DNA from: Acrocarpospora macrocephala
GTDB taxonomy: Bacteria > Actinomycetota > Actinomycetes > Streptosporangiales > Streptosporangiaceae
Length of the DNA stretch: 50,801 nt
Reading direction: 5' to 3'
Assembly: GCF_009687865.1 (NCBI RefSeq)
Contig: NZ_BLAE01000081.1
Coordinates: forward strand, 1 to 50,801
Each line of letters opens with the position of its first letter. Within the stretch, counting starts at the first letter, position 1. The translations under genes were made by a program, and so were the position numbers. The notes beneath the pieces are model-generated. The model ran no database searches, was not told the origin of the DNA, and saw nothing but the letters and a program-made list of their open reading frames with translations. Shown piece by piece: positions 34,909 through 42,776 of the stretch.

Positions 34909-35175
34909 GCGGGCGCCGGGGCGGCCGGGGGTGGCGAAGCGGGAGGCGATGGCCTGCTGGCCGTCGGCGAGCAGGCTGGCCGCCCAGCGGTCCTGGCGGA
35001 GCAGGAGTTCGGCCAGGTAGCTGGAGGAGGTCAGGCTGACCAGGATCAAGGGGGGGTCGGCGGAGACCGAGAGCAGGGTGCTGACCGTGTTGCCGACGTC
35101 GTCGCGGCCGTCCCGGACTGTGACCACGGCCACTCCCCCGGCCAACTGCGCCATCGCCTCGGTGAACTCGCTCAC
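34696..35175 (-). CDS. Flavin reductase-like domain protein
   Basis: 159 residues, FMN-binding split-barrel fold (flavin_reduct). It starts AMAQLAGGVAVVTVRDG, then VSTLLSVSADPPLILVSLT, a typical FMN-site block, and [15 protein letters not shown]. Relatives supply reduced flavin to two-component monooxygenases. No partner oxygenase is seen nearby, so its role is open. The GTG start at 35175 has no clear Shine-Dalgarno. The 3' third overlaps the convergent paralogue B gene, and a decayed copy lies at 33371-33569. Confidence 0.85.
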   Translation of the reverse strand: MSEFTEAMAQLAGGVAVVTVRDGRDDVGNTVSTLLSVSADPPLILVSLTSSSYLAELLLRQDRWAASLLADGQQAIASRFATPGRPGARLLLAGTPHHRGTISEALLIDDGVAALEAETTRVVPAGDHTLFLATVLSVDYVDTVRSPLVRLRSRYRAVG

Positions 35176-35180
35176 CGGAA

Positions 35181-35210
35181 AACCCTAGCCCCCACGTGGG
35201 GGCCAGGGTT
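35181..35210 (-). terminator. Terminator of the osmoprotectant operon
   Basis: AACCCTAGCCCCCAC pairs with GTGGGGGCCAGGGTT: 15-bp arms with a single mismatch and no spacer, between the binding-protein stop (35263) and the flavin reductase start (35175). Confidence 0.7.
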
Positions 35211-35262
35211 CCAGGTGGCTAGACAGCCCGCTGCGGCTGTCCAGATCACGACTTTCCCATTG

Positions 35263-36177
35263 CTACAGCAGGCCGTTCTGGGTCAGCCAGTCCTTGGCGA
35301 CCACGGGCGGGTCGGCCTTGTCGACGGCGATCTTCTTCATCATGTCGAGCAGGCCCTGGGTGGTGAGCTTGGCCGAGATCGCGTCCAGGGTGGACTTCAC
35401 GGTGTCGTCCACGCCGGCCTTGAAGACGAGCGGAGTGACGTTCTCGGCCGCGAACGCGCTCTTGTTGTCCTCGAGGGAGACCAGGTCGTTGAGGATGATC
35501 TTGGGGTCGGTGGTGAAGACGTTGCCGACCTGGATGGTGCCGGTCTTGATGGCGTCGGCGGTGGTGGCGCCGGTCGGCTCCCACTGCTTGAACTCCAGGC
35601 CGTAGACGGTCTTGAAGTTCGCCTCCTGGCGGTCCTTGAACTCCGGCGGGCCGCCCACGATGTAGTCCTTGGAGACCTTGGCCAGGTCCTCGATCGTCTT
35701 CAGGTTGTCCTTGGTGGCGGTCTCCTTGCTGACCGTCAGCGAGTTGTTGTCCTGCGCCGCCGACGGGGCGAGGACCTGCAGCTCGGGCGGGAGGGCGGTG
35801 CCCAGCGCGGTCACCACGTCCGTGGTGCTCTTGGCGGTGGCGTTCTTGTCGACGAAGGCCAGCAGGGAGCCGATGTACTCCGGCAGGATGGTCAGGCCGC
35901 CGCTCTTGATCTGGTCGTAGACGATCTCGCGGCTGCCGATGTTGGGCTTCTCCGTGACCGTCACGCCCTTGGCTTGCAGGGCCTGGGCGTAGATCGAGGC
36001 GAGCAGCACGCTCTCCGGGAAGTCGAACGAGCCGACGGTGACGCTGGCGGCGGTCGTTCCCCCCGAACTGGCCGGCGCGGCGGCGGTGGGAGTGGCCTGA
36101 CTGAGCGGATCGGATCCGCCCCCGCACGCGGACAGAGTGAACACCGCGGCGACCGCGGTGAGTATGAGGCGTTTCAT
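35263..36177 (-). CDS. Osmoprotectant (glycine betaine/choline) ABC transporter substrate-binding lipoprotein
   Basis: 304 residues. Lipoprotein signal with lipobox LSAC (C18), then the QAT-family fold: VGSFDFPESVLLASIYAQAL, EKPNIGSREIVYDQIKSGGLTILPEYIGSLL in blocks over ~50-105, and VFTTDPKIILNDLVSLED at ~220. It binds compatible solutes outside the membrane for OpuC/ProU-type import. The ATG at 36177 removes an unlikely six-residue upstream extension. It is the last gene of ATPase-permease-permease-binding protein, ended by the hairpin at 35181-35210. Choline, betaine or carnitine cannot be told apart here. Confidence 0.92.
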   Translation of the reverse strand: MKRLILTAVAAVFTLSACGGGSDPLSQATPTAAAPASSGGTTAASVTVGSFDFPESVLLASIYAQALQAKGVTVTEKPNIGSREIVYDQIKSGGLTILPEYIGSLLAFVDKNATAKSTTDVVTALGTALPPELQVLAPSAAQDNNSLTVSKETATKDNLKTIEDLAKVSKDYIVGGPPEFKDRQEANFKTVYGLEFKQWEPTGATTADAIKTGTIQVGNVFTTDPKIILNDLVSLEDNKSAFAAENVTPLVFKAGVDDTVKSTLDAISAKLTTQGLLDMMKKIAVDKADPPVVAKDWLTQNGLL

Positions 36178-36216
36178 CGAGAAATATCCCTTCAAATTCG
36201 GGGGGTAAAGGTGAGA

Positions 36217-36879
36217 TTAGCGGACCTGGCGCACCCCCGGCGAGACGACCACCCGGTTGAGCAGCGCGAAGCCGAACTGCACGGCCAGCGCCAGCAGCAC
36301 GACCAGCACCGCTCCCCCGAAGACACTGGGATAGTCCTTGGTGGCCAGACCGTCGATGATGTAGCGGCCCAGACCGCCAAGCCCGACGTACGCGGCGACG
36401 GTGGCCGTGGCCACCACCTGGATCGCAGCCAGCCGCAGCCCCAGCAGGATCAGCGGCAGCGCGACCGGGACCAGCGCGCTGAACAGCACCTGCCGCCCGC
36501 GCAGCCCCATGCCGTAGGCGGCGTCGCGCAGATCCGCGTCCGCGTTCCTGATGCCCTCGTAGGTGTTGACCAGGATCGGCGGGACCGCCAGCGCGATCAG
36601 CGGGATCAGCACCGGCCAGATCGTGCCCACCCCGATGAGCAGCACGACCAGCACCAGCAGGCCCAGCGTCGGCAGCGCCCTGGCGGCATTGGCCGACAGC
36701 ACCACGAGCACGGCGCCGCGCCCGGTGTGGCCGACCCACAGCCCGAGCGGCAGCGCGATGATCGCGGCGATCGCGAACGCGAGCAGGGAGAACTCGACGT
36801 GCTGGAGCAACCGGGTGGGAATGCCGTCGGGACCCGACCAGTTGGCCGGCTCCCCGAAGAAGTCGATCAGCCAGTTCAC
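36217..36879 (-). CDS. Osmoprotectant ABC transporter permease (OpuCB/D-like), first of two
   Basis: 220 residues, six-helix permease. It starts GTG (NWLIDFFGEPANWSG) with AGGAGG 5 nt upstream. It contains LPLGLWVGHTGRG, the ALPTLGLLVLVVLLIGVG helix, the EAA-type loop DLRDAAYGMGLRGRQVLF and AAYVGLGGLGRYIIDGL, typical of this transporter type. It overlaps the stop of the other permease gene by 4 bp. It would form the channel as a heterodimer with the 36876-37547 product. Confidence 0.92.
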   Translation of the reverse strand: MNWLIDFFGEPANWSGPDGIPTRLLQHVEFSLLAFAIAAIIALPLGLWVGHTGRGAVLVVLSANAARALPTLGLLVLVVLLIGVGTIWPVLIPLIALAVPPILVNTYEGIRNADADLRDAAYGMGLRGRQVLFSALVPVALPLILLGLRLAAIQVVATATVAAYVGLGGLGRYIIDGLATKDYPSVFGGAVLVVLLALAVQFGFALLNRVVVSPGVRQVR

Positions 36880-37547
36880 GCCGACCTCCTGGCCCGCGAC
36901 CACGGCGTCAGCAGCCGTTGCAGCACGATCAGCACCAGGTCGGCGGCGACGGCCAGCAGGACGATCAGGGCGATGCCCACGATGATCGGCGTGGAGAACT
37001 GCCGCTGCCAGCCGTCGGTGAAGAGCGCGCCCAAGCCGCCCTGGCCGATCAGCGCGCCGACGCTGACCAGGCTGATGCTGGCCACGGTGGCCACCCGGGT
37101 CCCGGCCAGCACCACCGGCGTGGCGATCGGCAGCTCGACCAGGATCAGCCGCCGCAGCGGCCGGAAGCCCATCGCCGTGGCCGACTGCCGCACGTGATCG
37201 GGGACCGAGGTCATCCCGTCCACCACGGACGGGATCAGCACGGCCAGCGAGAACAGCGTCAACGGGATGATCACGGTGGTCTGGGTGAGCCCGGTCACCG
37301 ACAGCAGGATGGAGAACAGGGCGAGCGAGGGCATGGCGTACACGATGTTCATCAGGGCGGTGGTGGGCTGGTAGAGCAGCCGCCAGCGGGCGCAGGCCAG
37401 GCCGAGGGGGATCGCCAGGATCAGCCCGAAGACGACCGGTACGAACGCCATGACGATGTGGTTCTCCAGCAGGGTCCTGATCGCGAGCGGGCTGCCGTTG
37501 TCCCAGTTCCTGGCGATCCAGTCCCACCGGATGAGCGGCTCATCCAC
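36876..37547 (-). CDS. Osmoprotectant ABC transporter permease (OpuCB/D-like), second
   Basis: 223 residues. Short N-terminus (DEPLIRWDWIARNWDNG), then HIVMAFVPVVFGLILAIPLG, the NIVYAMPSLALFSILL helix, the EAA loop VRQSATAMGFRPLRRLILVE and VGALIGQGGLGALFTDG. The GTG start at 37547 lies inside the last codons of the ATPase gene (8-bp overlap), implying translational coupling. It partners the permease encoded next. Confidence 0.92.
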   Translation of the reverse strand: MDEPLIRWDWIARNWDNGSPLAIRTLLENHIVMAFVPVVFGLILAIPLGLACARWRLLYQPTTALMNIVYAMPSLALFSILLSVTGLTQTTVIIPLTLFSLAVLIPSVVDGMTSVPDHVRQSATAMGFRPLRRLILVELPIATPVVLAGTRVATVASISLVSVGALIGQGGLGALFTDGWQRQFSTPIIVGIALIVLLAVAADLVLIVLQRLLTPWSRARRSA

Positions 37548-38547
37548 GGGCCACTCCCGACACGGCGGCGTCCAGGGCGTCCCTGGCGACCACGCCGAGC
37601 ACCTTGCCGTCGCCGTCCACGGCCACCGCCACGCCGTTCACCGACAGCAGCGCCGCGTCCAGCGCGGCCCGCAGCGAGTCCGTCGCCGGATTGAAGCTCC
37701 CGTACGGCCGCGTCCCGTCGTCGGACTTCCATCCCACCGGCTTGCCGTCGTCCACCACGAGGGTGTCAGGCGGCGGGCTCAGCGGCACGTCCGCGGCCGG
37801 GACGAACGACAGGCGGCGGATGCCGCGGTCGCGGCCGAGGAACTCGCGCACGAAGTCGTCGGCGGGCGCGCTCAGCAGCGTGGCCGGATCGCTGATCTGG
37901 GCCAGATGCCCGCCGACCCGGAAGACCGCGACCGTGTCCCCCAGCTTGACCGCCTCGTCGATGTCGTGGGTGACGAACACGATGGTCTTGTGCAACTCGG
38001 ACTGCAGCCGCAGGAGTTCCTCCTGCAGGCTCGTCCGGACGATCGGGTCGACCGCGCTGAACGGCTCGTCCATGAGCAGCACCGGCGGATCGGCGGCCAG
38101 CGCCCGGGCCACGCCGACCCGCTGCTGCTGCCCGCCGGACAGCTGGAACGGATACCGCTTGGCCAGCTTCGGGTCCAGGCCCACCCGTTCGAGCAGCTCC
38201 ATGGCCCGCGCCCTGGCCTTCTTCCGGTCCCAGCCCAGCAGGTACGGCACGGTGGCGATGTTGTCCACGATCGTGCGATGCGGGAAGAGCCCGGCCTGCT
38301 GGATGACGTAGCCGATGCCGCGGCGGAGGGTGGCCGGTTCGATGGCCTTGACGTCCTGGCCGTCCAGCGTGATCCGGCCCGTGGTGGCGTCGATCATTCG
38401 ATTGATCATGCGCAGCGAGGTGGTCTTGCCACAGCCGGAGGGCCCGACGAAGACGGTGATCGTCCCGCTCGCCGCCTCCAGGCTGAGGTTGTCCACAGCC
38501 ACGGTCCCGTCCGCGTAGCGCTTGGTGACGCCGTCAAATTTGATCAC
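37540..38547 (-). CDS. Osmoprotectant ABC transporter ATPase (ProV/OpuCA-like)
   Basis: 335 residues. Walker A is GPSGCGKTTSLRMINR, followed by the Q-loop block GYVIQQAGLFPHRTI. The signature is LSGGQQQRVGVARALA and Walker B is VLLMDEPFSAVDP. The C-terminal ~90 residues resemble a shortened CBS-type regulatory region (LRAALDAALLSVNGVAVAVDGDGKVLGVVARDAL) that in OpuA senses ionic strength; only one repeat is clear. The GTG start at 38547 has AAAGGTC upstream. It is the first gene of the four-gene operon. Confidence 0.92.
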   Translation of the reverse strand: MIKFDGVTKRYADGTVAVDNLSLEAASGTITVFVGPSGCGKTTSLRMINRMIDATTGRITLDGQDVKAIEPATLRRGIGYVIQQAGLFPHRTIVDNIATVPYLLGWDRKKARARAMELLERVGLDPKLAKRYPFQLSGGQQQRVGVARALAADPPVLLMDEPFSAVDPIVRTSLQEELLRLQSELHKTIVFVTHDIDEAVKLGDTVAVFRVGGHLAQISDPATLLSAPADDFVREFLGRDRGIRRLSFVPAADVPLSPPPDTLVVDDGKPVGWKSDDGTRPYGSFNPATDSLRAALDAALLSVNGVAVAVDGDGKVLGVVARDALDAAVSGVARG

Positions 38548-38815
38548 TCGTGACCTTTGCTATGGCCGCGCCTCCGGCACGGCGGACTTGGCCGCCCCTC
38601 AGCCAAGCTGTCCCTGCAGTCGATCTCGCCAGCCAGCCTACGAGGCGGCTGTCTGTTCTGTCGCCTGGGGCAACCTAATTGGAACTTCGGAATGATCTAT
38701 CGATAAGCCGCACCAAATATCCAATCAAAAAGGCGGCTATATAGTGCGCCGGAGGGCGCGACCTTGGCATGATTGCTCTTACGATCCCTCCACAGGAACC
38801 CCAGAGGTACCGGCC
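38548..38815. other. Divergent promoter region, osmoprotectant operon / sigma-like gene
   Basis: 268 bp without a gene. An AT-rich patch (38690-38750) containing GGCGGCTATATAGTGC is the likeliest promoter area. No clear -35/-10 pair or operator palindrome could be fixed. Confidence 0.4.
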
Positions 38816-40291
38816 GTGACACAACCGCTCACCGGTCATCGCTCCCGGAGCGATCTGATCGCCGAGCTCTACGAGCGTCACGCCGCCGGGCTGTTCGCGT
38901 ACTGTCACGATCAGCTCGGTGAAACCGCCTCCGCCGCCGACGCCCTGGTGGCCGTGCTCACCAGCGTTCCCGGCAGCGAGCCGCAGCGTGCCGCCCTGTA
39001 CGCGCTCGCCCGCCGCGAGATCTACCGTCGCGACGTCAGCTACGCCCTGCCCGCCGTCGACTCGGTGGCCGACCCGGCGACCGCGCTGATCGAGCGCGTG
39101 TTCCGGGACATCCGGCCGCACCAGCGCGAGGTGCTGCTCCTGTCCGCGGTCTGCGGGCTGAACGTCAGCGAGCTCTCCTGGGTGCTCGACGTGGCCGTCG
39201 ACACCGCCACCGAGCTGACCACCAGCGCCAGGAACCGTTTCGGCCAGACCCTCGCGACCGCCGTGACCGCCGCCCGCGAGGCTCCGTTCGTTCCGCCGGA
39301 CGTGGCCGAGATCTACGACGCCATCGGCGTCGCCCCGATCGAGGACGTGCTGGCCCGGTTGCCGTGGCGGCAGCCCGCCCACGGTGTACGCCAGCGCGTG
39401 CTGTCGGCGCTCCCTTTTGAGGAGCCGTCGGCGGCGCAACCCTCTGGTCTGATCACCAAGAAGTTATGGCCGACCACGCCGGTGTGGCCGTTGCCGTTGA
39501 AGTCTCCGGACGAGGTCAGCAACGCCTGCCTGGTGCAGGCCGAGGGGCTCGCGGAGCCCGCCGAGCAGGTCAAGCCGCAGGGGCGGCGGCGGCACGAGGC
39601 GCCGACCGAGCCGATGCCGCGGATCCGCGGGTCGATTCTGCGGGTGCTGTCGGATACCTATCCCCGGCGGAAGCGGATCGCGCCGAAGGCTCCGCTGCGG
39701 CCGGTCGACCAGGTGGAGGCGCTGGTCGAGGAGGGTCTGGCGACCTTCGAGAAGATGGAGTCGTTCGACGCCTTCACGCCCACGGAAGCGGAGGAGGTGG
39801 CTGGAAATTCGGCCGAGCCCGAAGCCGGAACCAGGGCCGACGCTCAAGTCGATGCCAGGCTCGATGCCCCGGCCGAATCCCGGGCCGAAGCGAATGTCGA
39901 CGTCAAGGCCGACGCTAAGGTCGAAGTCGCGGTAGCGCCCACGGTGGAACCCGTGGCCAAGCCGGTGGGCGCGGCTGCTGCCGAGGAAGCTCGGGTCGAA
40001 GAGACTCCTCGGGAGGTTCGGGTCGAGGCTGCCGCCACGCTTCCGGTGCTGGATGACGATCTTCCTGGTGGCACGACCACGGTGGACGACACGCCCAGCG
40101 CGCTGGCGCGGGCCGTCCAGGCCGGGCGCGAGAGTGAGCGGCCGAGGCAGCGCAAGCGGAAGCGGAAGGTCAAGCCGATCAAGGTGGGCGAGCACCACTA
40201 CGACTGGCTGTGGGAGCTGATCGGGTTCGCCATCTGCCTGGCCATCGCGCTGCTGGTGTTCTTCTCGGTGCCGACGCTGGTGACGCCCTAA
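38816..40291 (+). CDS. Sigma-70-like protein with charged linker and C-terminal membrane anchor
   Basis: 491 residues from the GTG at 38816 (AGAGGT upstream). The N-terminal ~150 residues resemble an ECF-type sigma factor: a region-2-like start (SDLIAELYERHAAGLFAYCHDQLG) and a region-4-like helix-turn-helix (RPHQREVLLLSAVCGLNVSELSWVL). The middle is disordered, with Ala/Glu/Asp/Val runs such as ADAQVDARLDAPAESRAEAN at ~340-380 and a basic patch RQRKRKRKVKPIK at ~440. One C-terminal helix follows (LWELIGFAICLAIALLVFF), then a short tail. Whether it is an active sigma factor, a tethered one or a degenerate relative is open. Its stop overlaps the ltp2-like stop by 3 bp, with no terminator between. 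Confidence 0.75.
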   Translation: MTQPLTGHRSRSDLIAELYERHAAGLFAYCHDQLGETASAADALVAVLTSVPGSEPQRAALYALARREIYRRDVSYALPAVDSVADPATALIERVFRDIRPHQREVLLLSAVCGLNVSELSWVLDVAVDTATELTTSARNRFGQTLATAVTAAREAPFVPPDVAEIYDAIGVAPIEDVLARLPWRQPAHGVRQRVLSALPFEEPSAAQPSGLITKKLWPTTPVWPLPLKSPDEVSNACLVQAEGLAEPAEQVKPQGRRRHEAPTEPMPRIRGSILRVLSDTYPRRKRIAPKAPLRPVDQVEALVEEGLATFEKMESFDAFTPTEAEEVAGNSAEPEAGTRADAQVDARLDAPAESRAEANVDVKADAKVEVAVAPTVEPVAKPVGAAAAEEARVEETPREVRVEAAATLPVLDDDLPGGTTTVDDTPSALARAVQAGRESERPRQRKRKRKVKPIKVGEHHYDWLWELIGFAICLAIALLVFFSVPTLVTP

Positions 40292-41448
40292 CCTCGGGTC
40301 AGGATCAGGCCGCTGGTCGGGACTCCGGTGCCGGCGGTGACCAGGATGTTTTCCAGGTCGGCGACCTGGTTGACCGAGGTGCCTCTGATTTGGCGTACGC
40401 CTTCGGCTATGCCGTTCATGCCGTGGATGTACGCTTCGCCCAGCTGGCCGCCGTGGGGGTTGACGGGGAGGTGGCCGTCGATCTCGATGCCGCCGTCGCG
40501 GATGAAATCCTTGGCTTCGCCGCGGGCGCAGAACCCCAGTTCTTCCAGCTGCGTCAGGACAAACGGGGTGAAATGATCATAAAGAATGGCCGCCTGCATA
40601 TCCGACGGCCTGAGTCCCGAAATTTCCCACAATTTGCGGCCGACTACGCCCATCTCGGCTAGGCCGGTCATGTCATCGCGGTAGTAGCTGGTCATCATCA
40701 TCTGGCCGGCTCCCGCGCCCTGGGCCGCCGCCGAGATCAACGCGGGGGTGCACCGAAGATCGCGCGCCCGGTCGGCAGAGGTGACGACGAGGGCCACAGC
40801 GCCGTCGCTCTCCTGACAGCAGTCCAGCAGGTGCAGCGGCTCCACGATCCACTTCGAAGCCTGGTGATCGGCCAGCGTGATCGGCCGCTCATAGAACCAG
40901 GCCGCCGGATTGCTGGCCGCATGCCGCCGCATCGCCACCGCCACCCGCCCGAAATCTTCGGATTTAACGCCATATTCGTGCATATAACGCTGCGCGAACA
41001 TGGCCACCCACGCGGCCGGAGTCATCAGCCCATACGGCACATGCCAGCTCATCTCCAGCCCCATCGACGACGGCTCGCCTCCGAGCCCCGCGTCGGGCTG
41101 CCCGAACCTGCGCCCGGACCTCTCGTTGAACGCTCGATAGCAGACGACCACCTCCGCAGCTCCCGTGGTCACCGCCATCGCGGCGTGCGCGACCGTGCCA
41201 CAGGCCGCGCCGCCGCCGTAGTGCACCCTGGAGAAATAGGTCAGATCGCCGATGCCGACCTCACGCGCGAGCGCGATCTCCTGGTTGCTGTCCTGCGTAT
41301 AAGTGACCAGACCATCCACATCCGAGGGGGCGAGTCCGGCGTCGTCGAGGGCGGCGAAGACCGCTTCCGCGGCCAGCTGGAGTTCGGATCTGCCGGAGTT
41401 CTTGGAGAACTCGGTCGCTCCGATGCCCGCGAGTGCCGTACCAGCCAT
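40288..41448 (-). CDS. ltp2: Thiolase-like lipid-transfer protein, steroid side-chain retro-aldolase (Ltp2-like)
   Basis: 386 residues. Thiolase fold (AGIGATEFSKNSGRSELQLAAEAV; GGAACGTVAHAAMAV; NPHGGQLGEAYIHGMNG), but without the standard thiolase Cys-His-Cys pattern, as in SCP-x/Ltp proteins. In actinobacteria Ltp2 works with the DUF35 domain of ChsH2 to release propionyl-CoA from the steroid side chain. Here it is the last gene after chsH2 and chsH1, the same order as mycobacterial igr. The ATG at 41448 has GAGAGG 6 nt upstream. Assignment rests on family plus synteny. Confidence 0.9.
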   Translation of the reverse strand: MAGTALAGIGATEFSKNSGRSELQLAAEAVFAALDDAGLAPSDVDGLVTYTQDSNQEIALAREVGIGDLTYFSRVHYGGGAACGTVAHAAMAVTTGAAEVVVCYRAFNERSGRRFGQPDAGLGGEPSSMGLEMSWHVPYGLMTPAAWVAMFAQRYMHEYGVKSEDFGRVAVAMRRHAASNPAAWFYERPITLADHQASKWIVEPLHLLDCCQESDGAVALVVTSADRARDLRCTPALISAAAQGAGAGQMMMTSYYRDDMTGLAEMGVVGRKLWEISGLRPSDMQAAILYDHFTPFVLTQLEELGFCARGEAKDFIRDGGIEIDGHLPVNPHGGQLGEAYIHGMNGIAEGVRQIRGTSVNQVADLENILVTAGTGVPTSGLILTRG

Positions 41449-41479
41449 GGAGAACCTCTCGTTTCGGAGGGGACAGCGT

Positions 41480-41872
41480 TCAGAGAGAAAAGCGGACTGT
41501 GCCCGTGGCGTGGGCGCCCAGCGAGACCGTGCCGCGCACGTCGACGGTCCCGATGTCGCCGTCACGCTCCGCGACGGTGCCGGTGAAGGTGAGGGTATCC
41601 CCCGCGTACGCCGGAACACCGAGTTTGACGTTGATGCCGCGGATCAGAGCCTCCGGGCCGGCCCAATCGGTGACGAAACGCTCCATCAGGCCCATCGTCG
41701 TCAGGATGTTGAGGAAGATGTCCTGGGAGCCTTGAGCGCGGGCGATTTCGACGTCGTGGTGGACGGGGGTGAAGTCGCGGGTCGCGAGCGCGGTTGAGAT
41801 GATCAGGGTCGGGGTCAGTGGGATCACCAGCTCGGGGAGCGTGGTGCCGACGGCCATCTCCAGCGTTCGCAT
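41480..41872 (-). CDS. chsH1: MaoC-like enoyl-CoA hydratase subunit (ChsH1-like)
   Basis: 130 residues, one hotdog domain. The hydratase motif region DFTPVHHDVEIARAQGSQDIF holds the aspartate-histidine pair used for water addition. ChsH1 pairs with the MaoC half of ChsH2 to hydrate the C17 side-chain enoyl-CoA of cholesterol-derived CoA esters. It is separated by 1 bp from chsH2 and 31 bp from ltp2. The length and partner agree with Rv3541c-type proteins. Confidence 0.9.
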   Translation of the reverse strand: MRTLEMAVGTTLPELVIPLTPTLIISTALATRDFTPVHHDVEIARAQGSQDIFLNILTTMGLMERFVTDWAGPEALIRGINVKLGVPAYAGDTLTFTGTVAERDGDIGTVDVRGTVSLGAHATGTVRFSL

Positions 41873-41873
41873 G

Positions 41874-42776
41874 TCAGGACTCTCCCGGTGTCCACAAGGG
41901 CAGCGTCAGTTCGTCGTCCATCTCGCGGAAGGTGACCCGGACGGGCATGCCGATCTCCACCTCCGCTGGTGCGCAGTCCACGACGTTCCCCACGATCCGT
42001 ACCCCTTCCGGCAGTTCCACAACAGCGACGACGAAAGGCGTCTCGCGTCCCGGAACCGGCGGGTTGTGGTGCACGACGTAGCTGTAGACCACACCGGTGC
42101 CCGCCGCCACCGCGTACGTGCGCTTGACAGAGCGGCACGACGGGCAGACAGGGCCCGGGGGATGTCGCAGCTCACCGCAGTCGCCGCACTTCTGGATCCG
42201 GAGCTCTCCGCTCCTGGCACCTTCCCAGAAGAACTCCGTGTCCCGGTTCACCGCCGGTCGCAGGGGGTACGGCTTCCGCCCCTCGGAGGGGGATCTTTCC
42301 TCCCGGGGGCGGAACTTAAGCAACCTGAAGATCATTTCCGCGACCGGTTCGTCCTGTGCGTACCAGGTGACCTGCCAGGTCACGAAATATCCGTCACCGA
42401 GCGCAGTCTTCTTCAGGCCGGTCATATCGGTCGTCCGGGTGGCGGAGGTGAGTTCCTCGCCGGGGACGAGCGGGCGGTGGTAGATGTGTTCGCAGTTGGT
42501 GGCCACGACGCCGGTGTATCCGGCCGCGTCGAGGGCGTCGAGCAGGTCGTCGAGAGGGGCGCGGGTCCGCTTCCTGCCGTTCAGGCCGTCCATGCTCCAG
42601 ACCTGGATCATGGCGGGGGGCGCGATCGCGTCGGGGCCCTGGTAGCGCGGGTTGGTGTCGCCCATCGCCTCGGTCCAGTGCCGGATCGTCGTGCGATCCA
42701 CCGGGCTGGGCGTGGGCAGCCGCGGGCCCTCGCCTTCGGCGATGACCTTCGCGGCCAGGTCGTGGAGGTCGGTCAT
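41874..42776 (-). CDS. chsH2: ChsH2-like protein: MaoC hydratase domain fused to DUF35 OB-fold
   Basis: 300 residues in two parts. The N-terminal hotdog/MaoC-like domain (~1-165) has HWTEAMGDTNPRY and HIYHRPLVPGEEL. The C-terminal DUF35 domain (~175-300) has a zinc ribbon CGDCGELRHPPGPVCPSC followed by an OB-fold (GVVYSYVVHHNPP). In known systems the first half forms the hydratase with ChsH1, and the DUF35 half binds and activates the Ltp2 aldolase. Start and stop couple tightly with the neighbours (4-bp overlap with chsE2, 1-bp gap to chsH1). Confidence 0.92.
   Translation of the reverse strand: MTDLHDLAAKVIAEGEGPRLPTPSPVDRTTIRHWTEAMGDTNPRYQGPDAIAPPAMIQVWSMDGLNGRKRTRAPLDDLLDALDAAGYTGVVATNCEHIYHRPLVPGEELTSATRTTDMTGLKKTALGDGYFVTWQVTWYAQDEPVAEMIFRLLKFRPREERSPSEGRKPYPLRPAVNRDTEFFWEGARSGELRIQKCGDCGELRHPPGPVCPSCRSVKRTYAVAAGTGVVYSYVVHHNPPVPGRETPFVVAVVELPEGVRIVGNVVDCAPAEVEIGMPVRVTFREMDDELTLPLWTPGES

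Larger units (their letters stand above)
31864..34926. repeat. Tandem segmental duplication around the membrane-protein genes
   Basis: Copy 1 runs from inside glgB (31864) through the glgB upstream region and the first membrane gene into a decayed flavin-reductase 3' end (to ~33569). Copy 2 repeats the same order: glgB piece (33572-33763), upstream region with the shared GACATTTGATCATTCAGGAG leader, second membrane gene, then the intact flavin reductase gene. In copy 2, about 377 bp (matching 32078-32454) are deleted. Flanks align almost base for base, while the membrane genes themselves are strongly diverged. Confidence 0.8.

Noticed and set aside
35215-37197. 660-codon rightward frame opposite the osmoprotectant permeases
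   Set aside because: Shadow frame; Gln/His/Arg-rich with no domain.
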